Source: Bacteroidales bacterium (GTDB lineage Bacteria; Bacteroidota; Bacteroidia; Bacteroidales; Muribaculaceae). From it: a stretch of DNA of 64,000 nt. Location: NCBI GenBank assembly GCA_004553485.1, contig SFLG01000005.1:7959-71958 (forward strand), read 5' to 3'. Position 1 is the stretch's first letter, and each line of letters opens with the position of its first letter. The notes beneath the pieces were generated by a model. It did no database searches and was not told the origin of the DNA. It saw only the letters and a list, made by a program, of their open reading frames with translations. The translations under genes were made by a program, and so were the position numbers. Positions 8,512 through 16,785 of this stretch are shown here, one piece after another.

Positions 8512-9063
8512 ATGACCCACAGCCGGGACAGACATATCATCCGCACGATGTCGAAAGACGTGGAAAAAGGGTTCGGCCTGCTTATGGCACGGTTCAGGGA
8601 GCCGATCTACTGGCACATCCGCCGCCTGGTGGTGAGCCACGACGACGCCCAGGACGCCGCCCAGGAGACCTTCATCCGCATCTTCAAAAGCATCGGACAG
8701 CTCAACGACGACTCGTCGCTGTCGGCATGGGTCTACCGCATCGCCACCAACGAGGCCCTGCGTCTGCTCGACCGCAACAAGACCGCCAACCTGTCTATCG
8801 ACGCGGCGGACGGCGAAAGCTTCTTCAACCTCCACGCCGACGAGTATGTCGACTACGACGACGCCGTGACGGTGAAGCTGCAACAGGCCGTGCTCTCGCT
8901 GCCCACCAAGCAGCAGCTCGCCTTCAACATGCGGTACTACGACGGGCTGGAATATGACGAGATAGCTCGCATCCTCGACTCGACTGAGAGCAGCGTAAAG
9001 GCAAACTACAGCATTGCCAAACAAAAGATTATAAAATACATGAACCTCGACAACCGGGACTAA
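8512..9063 (+). CDS. ECF RNA polymerase sigma factor
   Basis: A 183-aa sigma-70 family protein of ECF size. Region 2 is seen in MARFREPIYWHIRRLVVSHD and AQDAAQETFIRIFKSIGQL (core binding and -10 melting). Region 4 is in LSLPTKQQLAFNMRYYDGLEYDEIARIL followed by a helix-turn-helix, STESSVKANYSIAKQKI. I chose the ATG at 8512; 8548 (MSKDVEK) is also possible. A further in-frame ATG at 8443 is unlikely because 8443-8511 has spacer-like composition. The next gene starts 3 nt after the stop and looks like its membrane anti-sigma, so this is a cell-surface signalling cassette. Confidence 0.92.
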   Translation: MTHSRDRHIIRTMSKDVEKGFGLLMARFREPIYWHIRRLVVSHDDAQDAAQETFIRIFKSIGQLNDDSSLSAWVYRIATNEALRLLDRNKTANLSIDAADGESFFNLHADEYVDYDDAVTVKLQQAVLSLPTKQQLAFNMRYYDGLEYDEIARILDSTESSVKANYSIAKQKIIKYMNLDNRD

Positions 9064-9066
9064 GAT

Positions 9067-9459
9067 ATGAAAGAGAATTTCGATTTTGACAAAATAGGGA
9101 GACGGATGCCCTACAAGGCTCCCGCCAACCACCTCGACAAGCTGCAGGCCGACGTGTTCTCGCAGTTAGGATTGTCCCCGAAGCCGGAGCGCAGCCGTCC
9201 GCGCCCGATTTTCCGCCGGCTCGTCTTTCCCGTCACCGGAGCGCTGGTCGCCGCCTCTGTCGCCGCCGTCGTCTTCTTCAACGCCGAGCAACAGCCGCTG
9301 CAGAAACCGGTGCAGCAGCCCGCGCCGAAGACCGAGACTGCCGACGTCAAGATAGAGCAGGTCGACCGTGCCTTCTACAACCTCGACGCCGCCGACCGCG
9401 AGTACCTGCTGTCGGTTTACCAGAACGACTTATTTTTAAACGAACAAAACGAACAATAA
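9067..9459 (+). CDS. Putative single-pass anti-sigma factor
   Basis: A 130-aa protein with a cytoplasmic N-terminus containing DFDKIGRRMPYKAP, a motif I associate with small Bacteroidota proteins encoded beside ECF sigma genes. It has one membrane helix (about 55-72, VFPVTGALVAASVAAVVFF) and a short Pro/Gln-rich extracytoplasmic tail. It starts 3 nt after the sigma stop and 12 nt before the secreted protein gene. The size, topology and position fit sequestration of the sigma factor at the membrane. No zinc-binding anti-sigma motif is present, so the role is inferred from context. Confidence 0.7.
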   Translation: MKENFDFDKIGRRMPYKAPANHLDKLQADVFSQLGLSPKPERSRPRPIFRRLVFPVTGALVAASVAAVVFFNAEQQPLQKPVQQPAPKTETADVKIEQVDRAFYNLDAADREYLLSVYQNDLFLNEQNEQ

Positions 9460-9471
9460 CGCTTTACAATT

Positions 9472-10032
9472 ATGAAGAATTTTATCCGTATAATCATGCT
9501 CACCTTGCTGGTGACAGCGACCGCCATGTCGGCATCCGCACAGAAGAACAAAAAGGGTAAGGACCGCCGCCACGTCTCGCGCGAGCAGCTTGCCGAAACA
9601 CAGGCCAAATACATCGCCGACGAGCTGGCTTTTGACCAGGCCACGACAACCAAATTCGTCAGCACCTTCTGCAACTTTCAGAAGGAGATGTGGGCCCTCG
9701 GCCCCCGTCCCAAGCCTCAGGGAGCAGGCACAGAGGAGGAGTCGAAAAAGTCAATCGAGTCGTCTTTCGACCACAGCCAGAAATTCCTCGACCTGCGTCG
9801 CAAATATTACAAGGAATACAGCAAATTCCTGACGCAGAAGCAAATCGAACGGGTGTACGAGCTTGAGATGAAGATGATGAAGCACCTCGGCCGTGGCCAA
9901 GGCGACAAGGGCGACCGTCCCAAATCGAAGGCCTCGAAAAAGCGCCCCAACCGTCAGAAGCGCTACCGGCGCAGCTGTCCTCCCGGCCCCTGCCCCGTCG
10001 ACTCAGCTGCTACGCCCAACGCCGCCAACTGA
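9472..10032 (+). CDS. Secreted helical Spy/LTXXQ-like protein
   Basis: A 186-aa exported protein with a signal peptide ending ATAMSASA before QKNKKGKD. The mature part is strongly charged and helical. LTQKQIERVYELEMKMMKHL resembles the LTxxQ repeats of Spy/CpxP periplasmic chaperones and metal sensors. The tail is very basic (KASKKRPNRQKRYRR) and ends with two cysteines in SCPPGPCPVD. It is the last gene of the sigma/anti-sigma cassette and is probably its output or sensor. Spy-like function is tentative because the similarity is short. Confidence 0.7.
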   Translation: MKNFIRIIMLTLLVTATAMSASAQKNKKGKDRRHVSREQLAETQAKYIADELAFDQATTTKFVSTFCNFQKEMWALGPRPKPQGAGTEEESKKSIESSFDHSQKFLDLRRKYYKEYSKFLTQKQIERVYELEMKMMKHLGRGQGDKGDRPKSKASKKRPNRQKRYRRSCPPGPCPVDSAATPNAAN

Positions 10033-10095
10033 GGCACGGGCGACGCAGAGGCAGAAGCCCGGCGACGTTAACAAAATTTGGAGTGGGTGAGCAAA

Positions 10096-10124
10096 TTTGT
10101 TGCGCACGGCACGAGCTACCTTTG
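10096..10124 (+). promoter_or_regulatory. Promoter of the 73-aa gene
   Basis: TTTG at 10096-10099 and TACCTTTG at 10117-10124 with a 17-nt gap match the Bacteroidota -33/-7 promoter. The start site would be near 10130, giving a leader of about 45 nt. Confidence 0.65.
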
Positions 10125-10175
10125 TCGTGCAAACAAAAAACACGACAAACCAACAAATACCCTACCCCGATCATT

Positions 10176-10397
10176 ATGAACCAGACTGTTGTTTTTACCG
10201 CCGACGTACTGCGCGCCCTCAACGGACTGCCCGAGGAAGAGCGCATCTCAGTAACCAATGCCTTAGTGAGCAATTTCCTGCTCGGACGCGACATCACCTC
10301 CACCCTCTCGGGCATCAGCGCCACCGTCTACGCCCTGCTCAACTGCTCGGTGAACCGAGCCAGCCGCCGCTATCGCGACGCGGTATCCGAACAATAA
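10176..10397 (+). CDS. Small orphan protein, 73 aa
   Basis: A short soluble protein beginning MNQTVVFTADVLRALNGL. I do not recognise the family. It is helical with a conserved-looking core (GLPEEERISVTNALVSNFLL) and no cysteine cluster or membrane segment. The gene has its own promoter box (10117-10124) and ends 19 nt before a strong terminator, so it is a complete monocistronic unit. A start at 10083 would place the promoter inside the coding region and is rejected. Confidence 0.65.
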   Translation: MNQTVVFTADVLRALNGLPEEERISVTNALVSNFLLGRDITSTLSGISATVYALLNCSVNRASRRYRDAVSEQ

Positions 10398-10416
10398 CAA
10401 CGTTATAGTCACAAAG

Positions 10417-10456
10417 GCGCCGCCGGTCCTGTCAACAAGGGCCGGCGGCGCTTTTT
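10417..10456 (+). terminator. Rho-independent terminator
   Basis: A 10-bp GC stem (GCGCCGCCGG, 10417-10426 with 10442-10451) is followed directly by TTTTT. A run of A on the other side lets it also end the minus-strand DUF4136 gene. Confidence 0.88.
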
Positions 10457-10470
10457 ATGGGTTGCCCGGT

Positions 10471-11112
10471 TTATTTATTGCGATACTGAGGCAGCAGGGG
10501 CACCGGGAAGCGCGAGAAGAGCGTCTCCACGGCCTCGCTGATTTCCTTGAGGTTGCGGAACTGCCCCTCGCCGTTCATCACTGTGCCGGCCGATGCCGAG
10601 TAGAGGGCTATCTTGCGCTTCATGTCAACAAAGTCCATCGTCAGCACGCCCTCGCGGTAAATGCCGGTGATGACCAGAGCGTTGGGGTTGTAGTAGCCCG
10701 GCCAGTAGTATCCGCGGGGATACATAAACCAGGGGCTGTAGCCGCCGTAGTACGGGCCGTAATAGGGCCACGGGCCATCGTAGCCGGCCGGGAAGGCCGG
10801 CTCGGTCTCTATCTCGCGCTGAACAGTGATGCCGATGTTGATGAGCAGCGGCGAGTTGGGGTCCTCGGTAAATCCGCGCATCAGCATCTCGTTGCGGATG
10901 CCCTGGGCGATGTTGTAGTAGGTCACCATCTCCATGCCCGGCGGCAGCTTGTTGTCGGCATCGGGTGTGACGATACGGAAGGTCTTGTAATCGGCCAGGT
11001 CGGCACCGTTATACGTCTCCGAGTTGACCAGGATGAAAGGGCTGCAGCCCGTGAGCGATAGCACAAAAGCGGCCAAAACGCCCAATAGTCCCAATTTTAC
11101 GATATTCTTCAT
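10471..11112 (-). CDS. DUF4136 lipoprotein
   Basis: A 213-aa lipoprotein with lipobox LSLTGC (Cys 23). The mature part has the DUF4136 pattern: an N-terminal YKTFRIV strand, a helix with GIRNEMLMRGFTED, then a beta strand LLINIGITV. A tyrosine/proline/glycine-rich insertion follows (about 110-145, PYYGPYYGGYSP type), then LTMDFVDMKRKIALYSASAG. The function of the family is unknown; members are envelope lipoproteins. The insertion resembles low-complexity surface loops. Confidence 0.85.
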   Translation of the reverse strand: MKNIVKLGLLGVLAAFVLSLTGCSPFILVNSETYNGADLADYKTFRIVTPDADNKLPPGMEMVTYYNIAQGIRNEMLMRGFTEDPNSPLLINIGITVQREIETEPAFPAGYDGPWPYYGPYYGGYSPWFMYPRGYYWPGYYNPNALVITGIYREGVLTMDFVDMKRKIALYSASAGTVMNGEGQFRNLKEISEAVETLFSRFPVPLLPQYRNK

Positions 11113-11214
11113 AGTAGCTGAGAGTTTGATGTTCTTTCATTATAACATCCGGGGCAAACCGATGGTTTAACTATTTATAACTATACATTTGTAGTGCTTT
11201 TCATATAATAGGTG

Positions 11215-11222
11215 TATCTTTG
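11215..11222 (+). promoter_or_regulatory. -7 box for the agmatine operon
   Basis: TATCTTTG matches the Bacteroidota -7 box, about 60 nt before the ATG at 11285. A second similar box, TACATTTG, lies at 11184-11191. Confidence 0.5.
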
Positions 11223-11284
11223 AACGCGTTATATATATGAAATAATAATTTGAAGAGACTAACGCACCGTCATATTGTTTCAAG

Positions 11285-11533
11285 ATGGACAACTATCCGG
11301 AGATAACCGAGTACTTCAACACACTTATTGAGAACAGCCGCAGCATCGATCTGGCCGAAGCAGAGTTCAAACGTATAATTTCGGACGACCCCAAGCTGAA
11401 AGAGCTTTACCGCGACTGGTGCCATGAAAACGGGCACAGCTCGCGCGACGGCTTCCGCGATTATGCCGAAGAATATCTCGACAACACCGACGAGGTATGG
11501 GACACCCTTAACGACTACGACGAAGATGAGTGA
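11285..11533 (+). CDS. Small acidic protein of the agmatine operon
   Basis: An 82-aa soluble, strongly acidic protein (C-terminus DTLNDYDEDE) without a recognised domain. It looks helical, and the segment FKRIISDDPKLKELYRDWC suggests a small interaction fold. Its stop overlaps the start of agmatine deiminase within ATGAGTGA, so the two are translationally coupled. Function unknown; a role with the deiminase is inference from coupling only. Confidence 0.75.
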   Translation: MDNYPEITEYFNTLIENSRSIDLAEAEFKRIISDDPKLKELYRDWCHENGHSSRDGFRDYAEEYLDNTDEVWDTLNDYDEDE

Positions 11534-12581
11534 CCAGACAATGCGCCATCGCCTGCCGGCCGAGTGGGAGCCGTGCCGGGCTGTTTTGATTGCATGGCCC
11601 CACGCCGACACCGACTGGGCCTACATGCTTGACGAGGTCGAGCAGTGCTACCTCGACCTGGCACAGGCTATTGTCGAATTTGCCGACCTGATTGTGGTGA
11701 CGCCTCAGCCCGGACATGTCGAGTCGAAGCTGCGTGCGCGCCTCGGCGACCGCCTCTGCCGCGTTACCCTGGCCGAGGAGAAGACCAACGACACATGGAC
11801 GCGCGACTACGGCCCCATCAGCACCGTCACCGTCGGCGACGACGGCACGGACGGCAAGGTCGTGCTCAACGACTTCTGCTTCAACGGCTGGGGCCTCAAA
11901 TATGCCGCCGACCGCGACAACCTCGTCACCCGCAAGCTCATTTTTGACGAAATCCTGGGACGCGACGCACGCTACCGCAACGAGCTGAGCTTTGTGCTCG
12001 AGGGCGGGTCGATAGAGAGCGACGGCAAGGGCACCCTGCTCACCACACGCCGCTGCCTGCTGTCGCCCAACCGCAACGGCGGCCTCTCCCGTCACGAGAT
12101 AAGCCGCCACCTCAAGGACGTCCTTGGCGTGACAAAAATACACTGGCTCGACCACGGCGCCCTCGAAGGCGACGACACCGACAGCCACATCGACACGCTG
12201 GCCCGTCTTGCCCCCGACGACACCATCATCTACACCGGATGCGAAAATCCGGCCGACACACACTATGGCGAGCTGGCCGCCATGCGCGACGAGCTGCGCG
12301 CCCTGCGCACCGCCGACGGCCGGCCCTTCAACCTCATCGAGCTGCCACTGCCGGCCGCCATCCACGACACCGACAACGAGCGCCTGCCCGCCACCTACGC
12401 CAACTACCTTGTTGTCAACGACGGCGTGCTCGTGCCCTCGTACGGACAGCCCAAGACCGACCTGCTTGCCTCGCTGATGATAGGCTCGGCCTATCCCGGC
12501 AAAAAGGTGGTGCAGGTAGACTGCCGCGCTCTCATCCGCCAACACGGCTCGCTGCACTGCGCGACAATGCAAATTCTTTAA
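11526..12581 (+). CDS. aguA: Agmatine deiminase
   Basis: A 351-aa member of the peptidyl-arginine deiminase/agmatine deiminase superfamily (guanidino-modifying fold). It hydrolyses agmatine to N-carbamoylputrescine and ammonia. Visible motifs are RLPAEWEPCRAVLIAWPH at the N-terminus, NDTWTRDYGPI (substrate guanidinium ligand), EGGSIESDGKGTLLTT, EGDDTDSHIDTLARL (catalytic His) and the nucleophilic Cys near the C-terminus in GSLHCATMQ (C345). The start at 11526 overlaps the upstream gene by 8 nt. The next gene encodes the following step, which supports agmatine rather than peptidyl-arginine as substrate. Confidence 0.92.
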   Translation: MSDQTMRHRLPAEWEPCRAVLIAWPHADTDWAYMLDEVEQCYLDLAQAIVEFADLIVVTPQPGHVESKLRARLGDRLCRVTLAEEKTNDTWTRDYGPISTVTVGDDGTDGKVVLNDFCFNGWGLKYAADRDNLVTRKLIFDEILGRDARYRNELSFVLEGGSIESDGKGTLLTTRRCLLSPNRNGGLSRHEISRHLKDVLGVTKIHWLDHGALEGDDTDSHIDTLARLAPDDTIIYTGCENPADTHYGELAAMRDELRALRTADGRPFNLIELPLPAAIHDTDNERLPATYANYLVVNDGVLVPSYGQPKTDLLASLMIGSAYPGKKVVQVDCRALIRQHGSLHCATMQIL

Positions 12582-12602
12582 CAGGAATTGGTTACACAAC
12601 TT

Positions 12603-13478
12603 ATGAAAACAGGAATAATACAGCATAAAATCACAGCCGACCGCGAGGGCAACCGTTCGCGGCTGGCGCAGGCGGTGAAGCGCGTCGCCGACAAGGGCGC
12701 CGAGCTCGTCGTCCTGCAGGAACTTCACGACAGCCTCTACTTCTGCCAGACCGAAAACGTCGACAACTGCGACCTTGCCGTCACCATCCCCGGCGAGGCC
12801 ACCGACTTCTACTCGGCCGTCGCCCGCGACAACGGCGTGGTGCTGGTGACGTCGCTGTTCGAGCGCCGGGCTCCCGGCCTTTACCACAACACCGCCGTCG
12901 TGTTCGACAAAGACGGCTCAATCGCCGGCAAATACCGCAAGATGCACATCCCCGACGACCCTGCCTATTACGAGAAATTTTACTTCACCCCCGGCGATCT
13001 CGGCTTCAGCCCCATACAGACCTCGGTGGGCAAATTAGGCGTACTAGTATGCTGGGACCAATGGTACCCGGAGGCCGCGCGCCTGATGGCTCTGGCGGGT
13101 GCCGAGGTGCTAATCTACCCCACCGCCATCGGCTGGGAGAGCACCGACAGCGACGGCGAGAAAGCCCGTCAGCGCGAGGCATGGACAACGGTGCAGCGCG
13201 GCCACGCCGTAGCCAACGGTCTGCCGGTTGTGACGGTGAACCGCGTGGGCTACGAGGCCGACCCGTCGGGAAGCACCGGCGGCATCACCTTCTGGGGCTC
13301 AAGCTTTGTCGCCGGCCCGCAGGGCGAGCTCCTTTTCCGCGCCTCGGACAGGGAGGAGGCAGAGGAGGTGGTCGACATAGACATGACACGCTGCGAGAGC
13401 GTTCGCCGCTGGTGGCCCTTCCTGCGCGACCGCCGCATCGACGCATACTCCGGCCTGGTACGACGCTTTATCGACTGA
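12603..13478 (+). CDS. aguB: N-carbamoylputrescine amidase
   Basis: A 291-aa carbon-nitrogen hydrolase (nitrilase superfamily) that converts N-carbamoylputrescine to putrescine, CO2 and ammonia. The triad is visible: E40 in ELVVLQELHDS, K113 in KYRKMHIPDDP and C150 in LGVLVCWDQWYPE. The ATG at 12603 follows the deiminase stop by 21 nt; an upstream in-frame TTG at 12588 is less likely. With aguA it completes the agmatine route to putrescine. Confidence 0.94.
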   Translation: MKTGIIQHKITADREGNRSRLAQAVKRVADKGAELVVLQELHDSLYFCQTENVDNCDLAVTIPGEATDFYSAVARDNGVVLVTSLFERRAPGLYHNTAVVFDKDGSIAGKYRKMHIPDDPAYYEKFYFTPGDLGFSPIQTSVGKLGVLVCWDQWYPEAARLMALAGAEVLIYPTAIGWESTDSDGEKARQREAWTTVQRGHAVANGLPVVTVNRVGYEADPSGSTGGITFWGSSFVAGPQGELLFRASDREEAEEVVDIDMTRCESVRRWWPFLRDRRIDAYSGLVRRFID

Positions 13479-13524
13479 GCGACGGCCCACAGCGCCACTG
13501 ACACTCCACAGCAGGCGCCAATCA

Positions 13525-13597
13525 GCCACTATAGCTACCTTGGCTAATTCAGCAACTAAGCTATCCGGGATAAAAAAGCGACAATGGCCACTATAGC
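13525..13597. repeat. Spacer repeat GCCACTATAGC
   Basis: The 11-mer GCCACTATAGC occurs at 13525-13535 and 13587-13597 in the spacer between aguB and fabG, with related CTAAG/GCTA fragments between. Confidence 0.6.
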
Positions 13598-13605
13598 GGC
13601 TCCGG

Positions 13606-13637
13606 CTTGCCCGTTTGGGGCATATTTAGTACCTTTG
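13606..13637 (+). promoter_or_regulatory. fabG promoter
   Basis: CTTG at 13606-13609 and TACCTTTG at 13630-13637 are spaced 20 nt and precede the fabG ATG by about 60 nt. Confidence 0.6.
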
Positions 13638-13699
13638 CACAGTCAATTATTATTTATACGACCCGAAAACAAACTTTTAACGAATAGAACAAGAAAAAA

Positions 13700-14446
13700 A
13701 TGAAATTACTTGAAGGAAAGACAGCTCTTATCACCGGTGCCGCCCGTGGCATCGGCAAGGCTCTGGCACTGCGTTTCGCCGCTGAAGGCGCCAACATCGC
13801 TTTCACCGACCTGGTAATCGACGAAAACGGCAAGAAGACTGAAGAAGAAATCGCCGCTTTCGGTGTCAAGGTAAAAGGCTACGCCTCAAACGCCGCCAAC
13901 TTCGCCGAGACCGAGACTGTCGTCAATCAGGTCAAGGAGGATTTCGGCTCAATCGACATCCTCGTCAACAACGCCGGCATCACCAAGGACGGCCTCATGC
14001 TTCGTATGACCGAGGCCCAGTGGGACGCCGTCATCGCCGTCAACCTCAAGAGCGCGTTCAACTTCATCCACGCCGCTCTGCCCATCATGATGCGCCAGCG
14101 TCACGGCTCGATCATCAACATGGCATCCGTAGTAGGTGTGCACGGCAACGCCGGCCAGGCCAACTACGCCGCCTCAAAGGCCGGCCTCATCGCCCTGGCC
14201 AAGTCCATCGCCCAGGAGGTAGGCTCGCGCGGCATCCGTGCCAACGCCATCGCCCCCGGCTTCATCGAGACCGCCATGACCGCCGCCCTCCCCGACAACG
14301 TCCGTGAGGAGTGGGTAAAGAAAATCCCCCTGCGTCGCGGCGGACAGGTCGACGACATCGCCAACGTGGCAGTGTTCCTGGCAAGCGATATGTCGAGCTA
14401 CGTCACCGGCCAGGTCATCCAGGTCGACGGCGGCATGAACATGTAA
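13700..14446 (+). CDS. fabG: 3-oxoacyl-ACP reductase
   Basis: A 248-aa classical short-chain dehydrogenase. It reduces 3-oxoacyl-ACP with NADPH in fatty acid elongation. The cofactor motif TGAARGIG is at 12-19, NNAG near 92, and the catalytic set S143, Y156 and K160 lies in MASVVGVHGNAGQANYAASK. The C-terminal GGQVDDIANVAVFLASDMSSY is typical of FabG. It has its own promoter and an 11-bp hairpin downstream. The sequence is close to FabG, but SDR paralogues with other substrates exist. Confidence 0.93.
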   Translation: MKLLEGKTALITGAARGIGKALALRFAAEGANIAFTDLVIDENGKKTEEEIAAFGVKVKGYASNAANFAETETVVNQVKEDFGSIDILVNNAGITKDGLMLRMTEAQWDAVIAVNLKSAFNFIHAALPIMMRQRHGSIINMASVVGVHGNAGQANYAASKAGLIALAKSIAQEVGSRGIRANAIAPGFIETAMTAALPDNVREEWVKKIPLRRGGQVDDIANVAVFLASDMSSYVTGQVIQVDGGMNM

Positions 14447-14464
14447 TTTCCCTGAACCTACAGG

Positions 14465-14491
14465 CAGACTCCGGGTACGGCCCGGAGTCTG
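14465..14491 (+). terminator. Hairpin after fabG
   Basis: A perfect 11-bp stem (CAGACTCCGGG, 14465-14475 with 14481-14491), loop TACGG, lies between fabG and the DUF4290 gene. The T tract is poor, so it may only partly terminate. Confidence 0.65.
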
Positions 14492-14515
14492 TCATTATAA
14501 AACCGTTACCCCGAT

Positions 14516-15118
14516 ATGGACAACGATCACAACCACCTGCCGTACAACACCAAGCTCAAGAAGCTCGTTCTGCCCGAATACGGCCGCAATATCCAGAATA
14601 TGGTAGACTACTGCATGACGCTGGAGGACAAGGACGAGCGCACACGCTGCGCCCACGCCATCGTGCGGTCGATGGAGATTCTCTTTCCCACGCAGAAAGG
14701 CGAGGACGGCGAAAGCCGCAAGTTCTGGGACCACCTGGCCCTGATGAGCAACTTCGAGCTTGACATCGACTGGCCCGTCGACGTCATCCGCCCCGAGGAC
14801 ATCGCCGAGACGCCCGACCTGCTCCCCTACGACGTCAACAACGTCAAGCGCCGCCAGTACGGTGCCCTGGTGGAGAACATGGTGGCCATCGCCGCCGAGA
14901 TGCCAGAGGGCGACGACCGCGACGCTCTGGTGGCCCTGCTGGCAAGCCAGATGAAGAAGGTGCTGCTCAACGACCAGCGCGACGACATCACCGACGAGCG
15001 CATCTACAAGGACATCTACGAAATGTCCGACGGCCGCATACGCATCGACAGCGGCAACTGCCCGCTGGCCGAATTCAACGTGGTGCAGCCCGTCGGCAAG
15101 AAAAAGAAAAAGAAGTAA
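14516..15118 (+). CDS. DUF4290 domain protein
   Basis: A 200-aa soluble protein of a Bacteroidota-specific family. The typical N-terminus LPYNTKLKKLVLPEYGRNIQ and the later FWDHLALMSNFELDIDWP are both present. It ends in a run of six lysines. No enzymatic motif is known. It lies 10 nt before rimM, an arrangement that suggests a link to ribosome biology, although this is inference. Confidence 0.88.
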   Translation: MDNDHNHLPYNTKLKKLVLPEYGRNIQNMVDYCMTLEDKDERTRCAHAIVRSMEILFPTQKGEDGESRKFWDHLALMSNFELDIDWPVDVIRPEDIAETPDLLPYDVNNVKRRQYGALVENMVAIAAEMPEGDDRDALVALLASQMKKVLLNDQRDDITDERIYKDIYEMSDGRIRIDSGNCPLAEFNVVQPVGKKKKKK

Positions 15119-15128
15119 GGCAGACAGG

Positions 15129-15662
15129 ATGAACGGCTACCTCAAATCAGACAACCTAACGGCAATAGGCCGCGTGCAGCGCACCCACGGCATCAAGGGC
15201 GAGCTCAACATCGAGCTGTACGACCTCGACAAGGCCGTCCCCTCCGACTTTTCGTGCCTGATTTTTGACCTGGACGGCACCTTCGTCCCCTTCTTTGTCA
15301 GGGGCGAGCGCTCGCGCGGAGCAACGTCGTGCCTTGTCGAGCTCGAGGACGTCGACAGCGACACCGCCGCCGCTGCCTTTGTGGGCAAGGAGGTGTATGT
15401 GCTCAGCGACGAACTGGGCAAGGGTGACGGCGACGACGAATACCTCACGCTGGAGGACCTTGTCGGGTACCGCCTCTTCGACACGGACGGCACCCTCGTC
15501 GGCGCCATCTCGGGCATCGACGACACCACCGCCAACGTGCTCTTCGAGGTCGAGCGCCCCGACATGACAAGCATCCACGTGCCCGCCGCCGAGCCCCTCA
15601 TCACCGACGTCGACCCCGAGGCGCGCACACTGACGATGAACCTGCCCACGGGCCTGTTTTAA
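15129..15662 (+). CDS. rimM: Ribosome maturation factor RimM
   Basis: A 177-aa protein with the RimM N-terminal domain (AIGRVQRTHGIKGELNIELY at about 11-30) and a C-terminal PRC-barrel (about 95-170; EYLTLEDLVGYRLFDTDGTLVG, HVPAAEPLITDVDPEARTL). It assists 16S rRNA processing and binds S19 in the 30S head. It is in line with the DUF4290 gene upstream. Confidence 0.94.
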   Translation: MNGYLKSDNLTAIGRVQRTHGIKGELNIELYDLDKAVPSDFSCLIFDLDGTFVPFFVRGERSRGATSCLVELEDVDSDTAAAAFVGKEVYVLSDELGKGDGDDEYLTLEDLVGYRLFDTDGTLVGAISGIDDTTANVLFEVERPDMTSIHVPAAEPLITDVDPEARTLTMNLPTGLF

Positions 15663-15685
15663 TACCTTCTTTAATCAAGAATATT

Positions 15686-16000
15686 ATGGACTACAACGAA
15701 GACAGCGCGGTTGCATATATCCGCAAAAATGCCGCCACGACGCGCAAATACAGCGCCGACGATGTGCTCGAGATCATCGACATAATCTGGGACTACTACG
15801 AGGCCAAAGGATTGCTCTCGCTCGACTTTGACGAGGACGACAACAACGCCGACGGGCCCGACATCGACGACCTCGTTGCCCACGCGCGCAAGGTTCTCGC
15901 CAAGGACAAAGGCACACGCATCCTGGCCGAGGACGTGCCCGCGCTGATACAGGCCGAGCTCGAATACGAGGCCGCGCTCGAGCAGGACGACGAAGAATAA
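15686..16000 (+). CDS. Small acidic conserved protein
   Basis: A 104-aa soluble, very acidic protein (MDYNEDSAVAYIRKN at the start, ALEQDDEE at the end). I recall similar short proteins in other Bacteroidales but no characterised domain. It is 23 nt after rimM and probably in the same transcript. Function unknown. Confidence 0.75.
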   Translation: MDYNEDSAVAYIRKNAATTRKYSADDVLEIIDIIWDYYEAKGLLSLDFDEDDNNADGPDIDDLVAHARKVLAKDKGTRILAEDVPALIQAELEYEAALEQDDEE

Positions 16001-16065
16001 CCCAGTTGCCCCACCCTCTCCCCTTACCGAACTTTTCCCGCTTATCCCACTCTCCCCCCCCCGAT

Positions 16066-16689
16066 ATGATAAACTTTGCACGACATACACGCCTTGCGGC
16101 GGTGGTACTTGCAGCCGGCCTCCTCTGTGCCGGCTCCCCGACGGCGTCGGCCGACGAGAACGAAGGGCTGACCATCGACGAGCAGATTGCCCAGCCCGTA
16201 ATTTCGGCCAAAGCCACGGCTCCCCTTGTGCGCCACTTCGAGCGCATGGGCAGCGTCTTTGACAAGCACGGACTGAAAACCGCCTACGAGCGCAAAGGTC
16301 AGGTGCTCTGCGTCACCATCCCCGCCTCCAAGCTTTTCGGCCCCAACGAGACGAAACTTTCCAAAGGCGCCTCGAAATACCTGTCGGCCTTCCGCGACCT
16401 GGTAAAGCTGCCGCAGTTCTACCGCGTCCTCGTGGTCGTGCACAGCGACAGCACAGGCGACAAGACATACAGCGAAGAGCTGACACAGGACCGCGCATAC
16501 AGCATCATCGAGTACTTCGAGAACTATCTGCACCGCGACGACCTCAACCTCATACCCTACGGCGTGGGCTACGAGGAGCCGCTGATGCCTGACACCTCCA
16601 TCGGCAGCCGCGCCGCCAACCGCCGCGTCGACTTCTACATCATCCCCGAGCCCGACCTCATCGAACAGGCCCGCTCCGGCCACCTCTGA
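16066..16689 (+). CDS. Periplasmic OmpA-like protein
   Basis: A 207-aa exported protein with signal peptide ending GSPTASA. The C-terminal half is an OmpA-like peptidoglycan-binding domain: VVVHSDSTGDKTYSEELTQDRA, GVGYEEPLMP and RAANRRVDFYIIPEP. The N-terminal segment (about 30-110) has no named domain. It lacks a lipobox, so it should be soluble or barrel-free in the periplasm. An unusually C-rich spacer (16001-16065) precedes it and a strong terminator follows. Confidence 0.85.
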   Translation: MINFARHTRLAAVVLAAGLLCAGSPTASADENEGLTIDEQIAQPVISAKATAPLVRHFERMGSVFDKHGLKTAYERKGQVLCVTIPASKLFGPNETKLSKGASKYLSAFRDLVKLPQFYRVLVVVHSDSTGDKTYSEELTQDRAYSIIEYFENYLHRDDLNLIPYGVGYEEPLMPDTSIGSRAANRRVDFYIIPEPDLIEQARSGHL

Positions 16690-16725
16690 CCCCCGTTACA
16701 TCAAATTTGCAATCATACCCAAACC

Positions 16726-16762
16726 AAAACAAGCCGGCTCGCTGGATGAGTCGGCTTGTTTT
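16726..16762. terminator. Bidirectional terminator
   Basis: A 15-bp stem with one G-T pair (16726-16740 with 16748-16762), flanked by A4 and T4, lies between the OmpA-like gene and convergent ftsE. Confidence 0.88.
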
Positions 16763-16785
16763 GTTACAGGTGGAAGGAAGGATGG

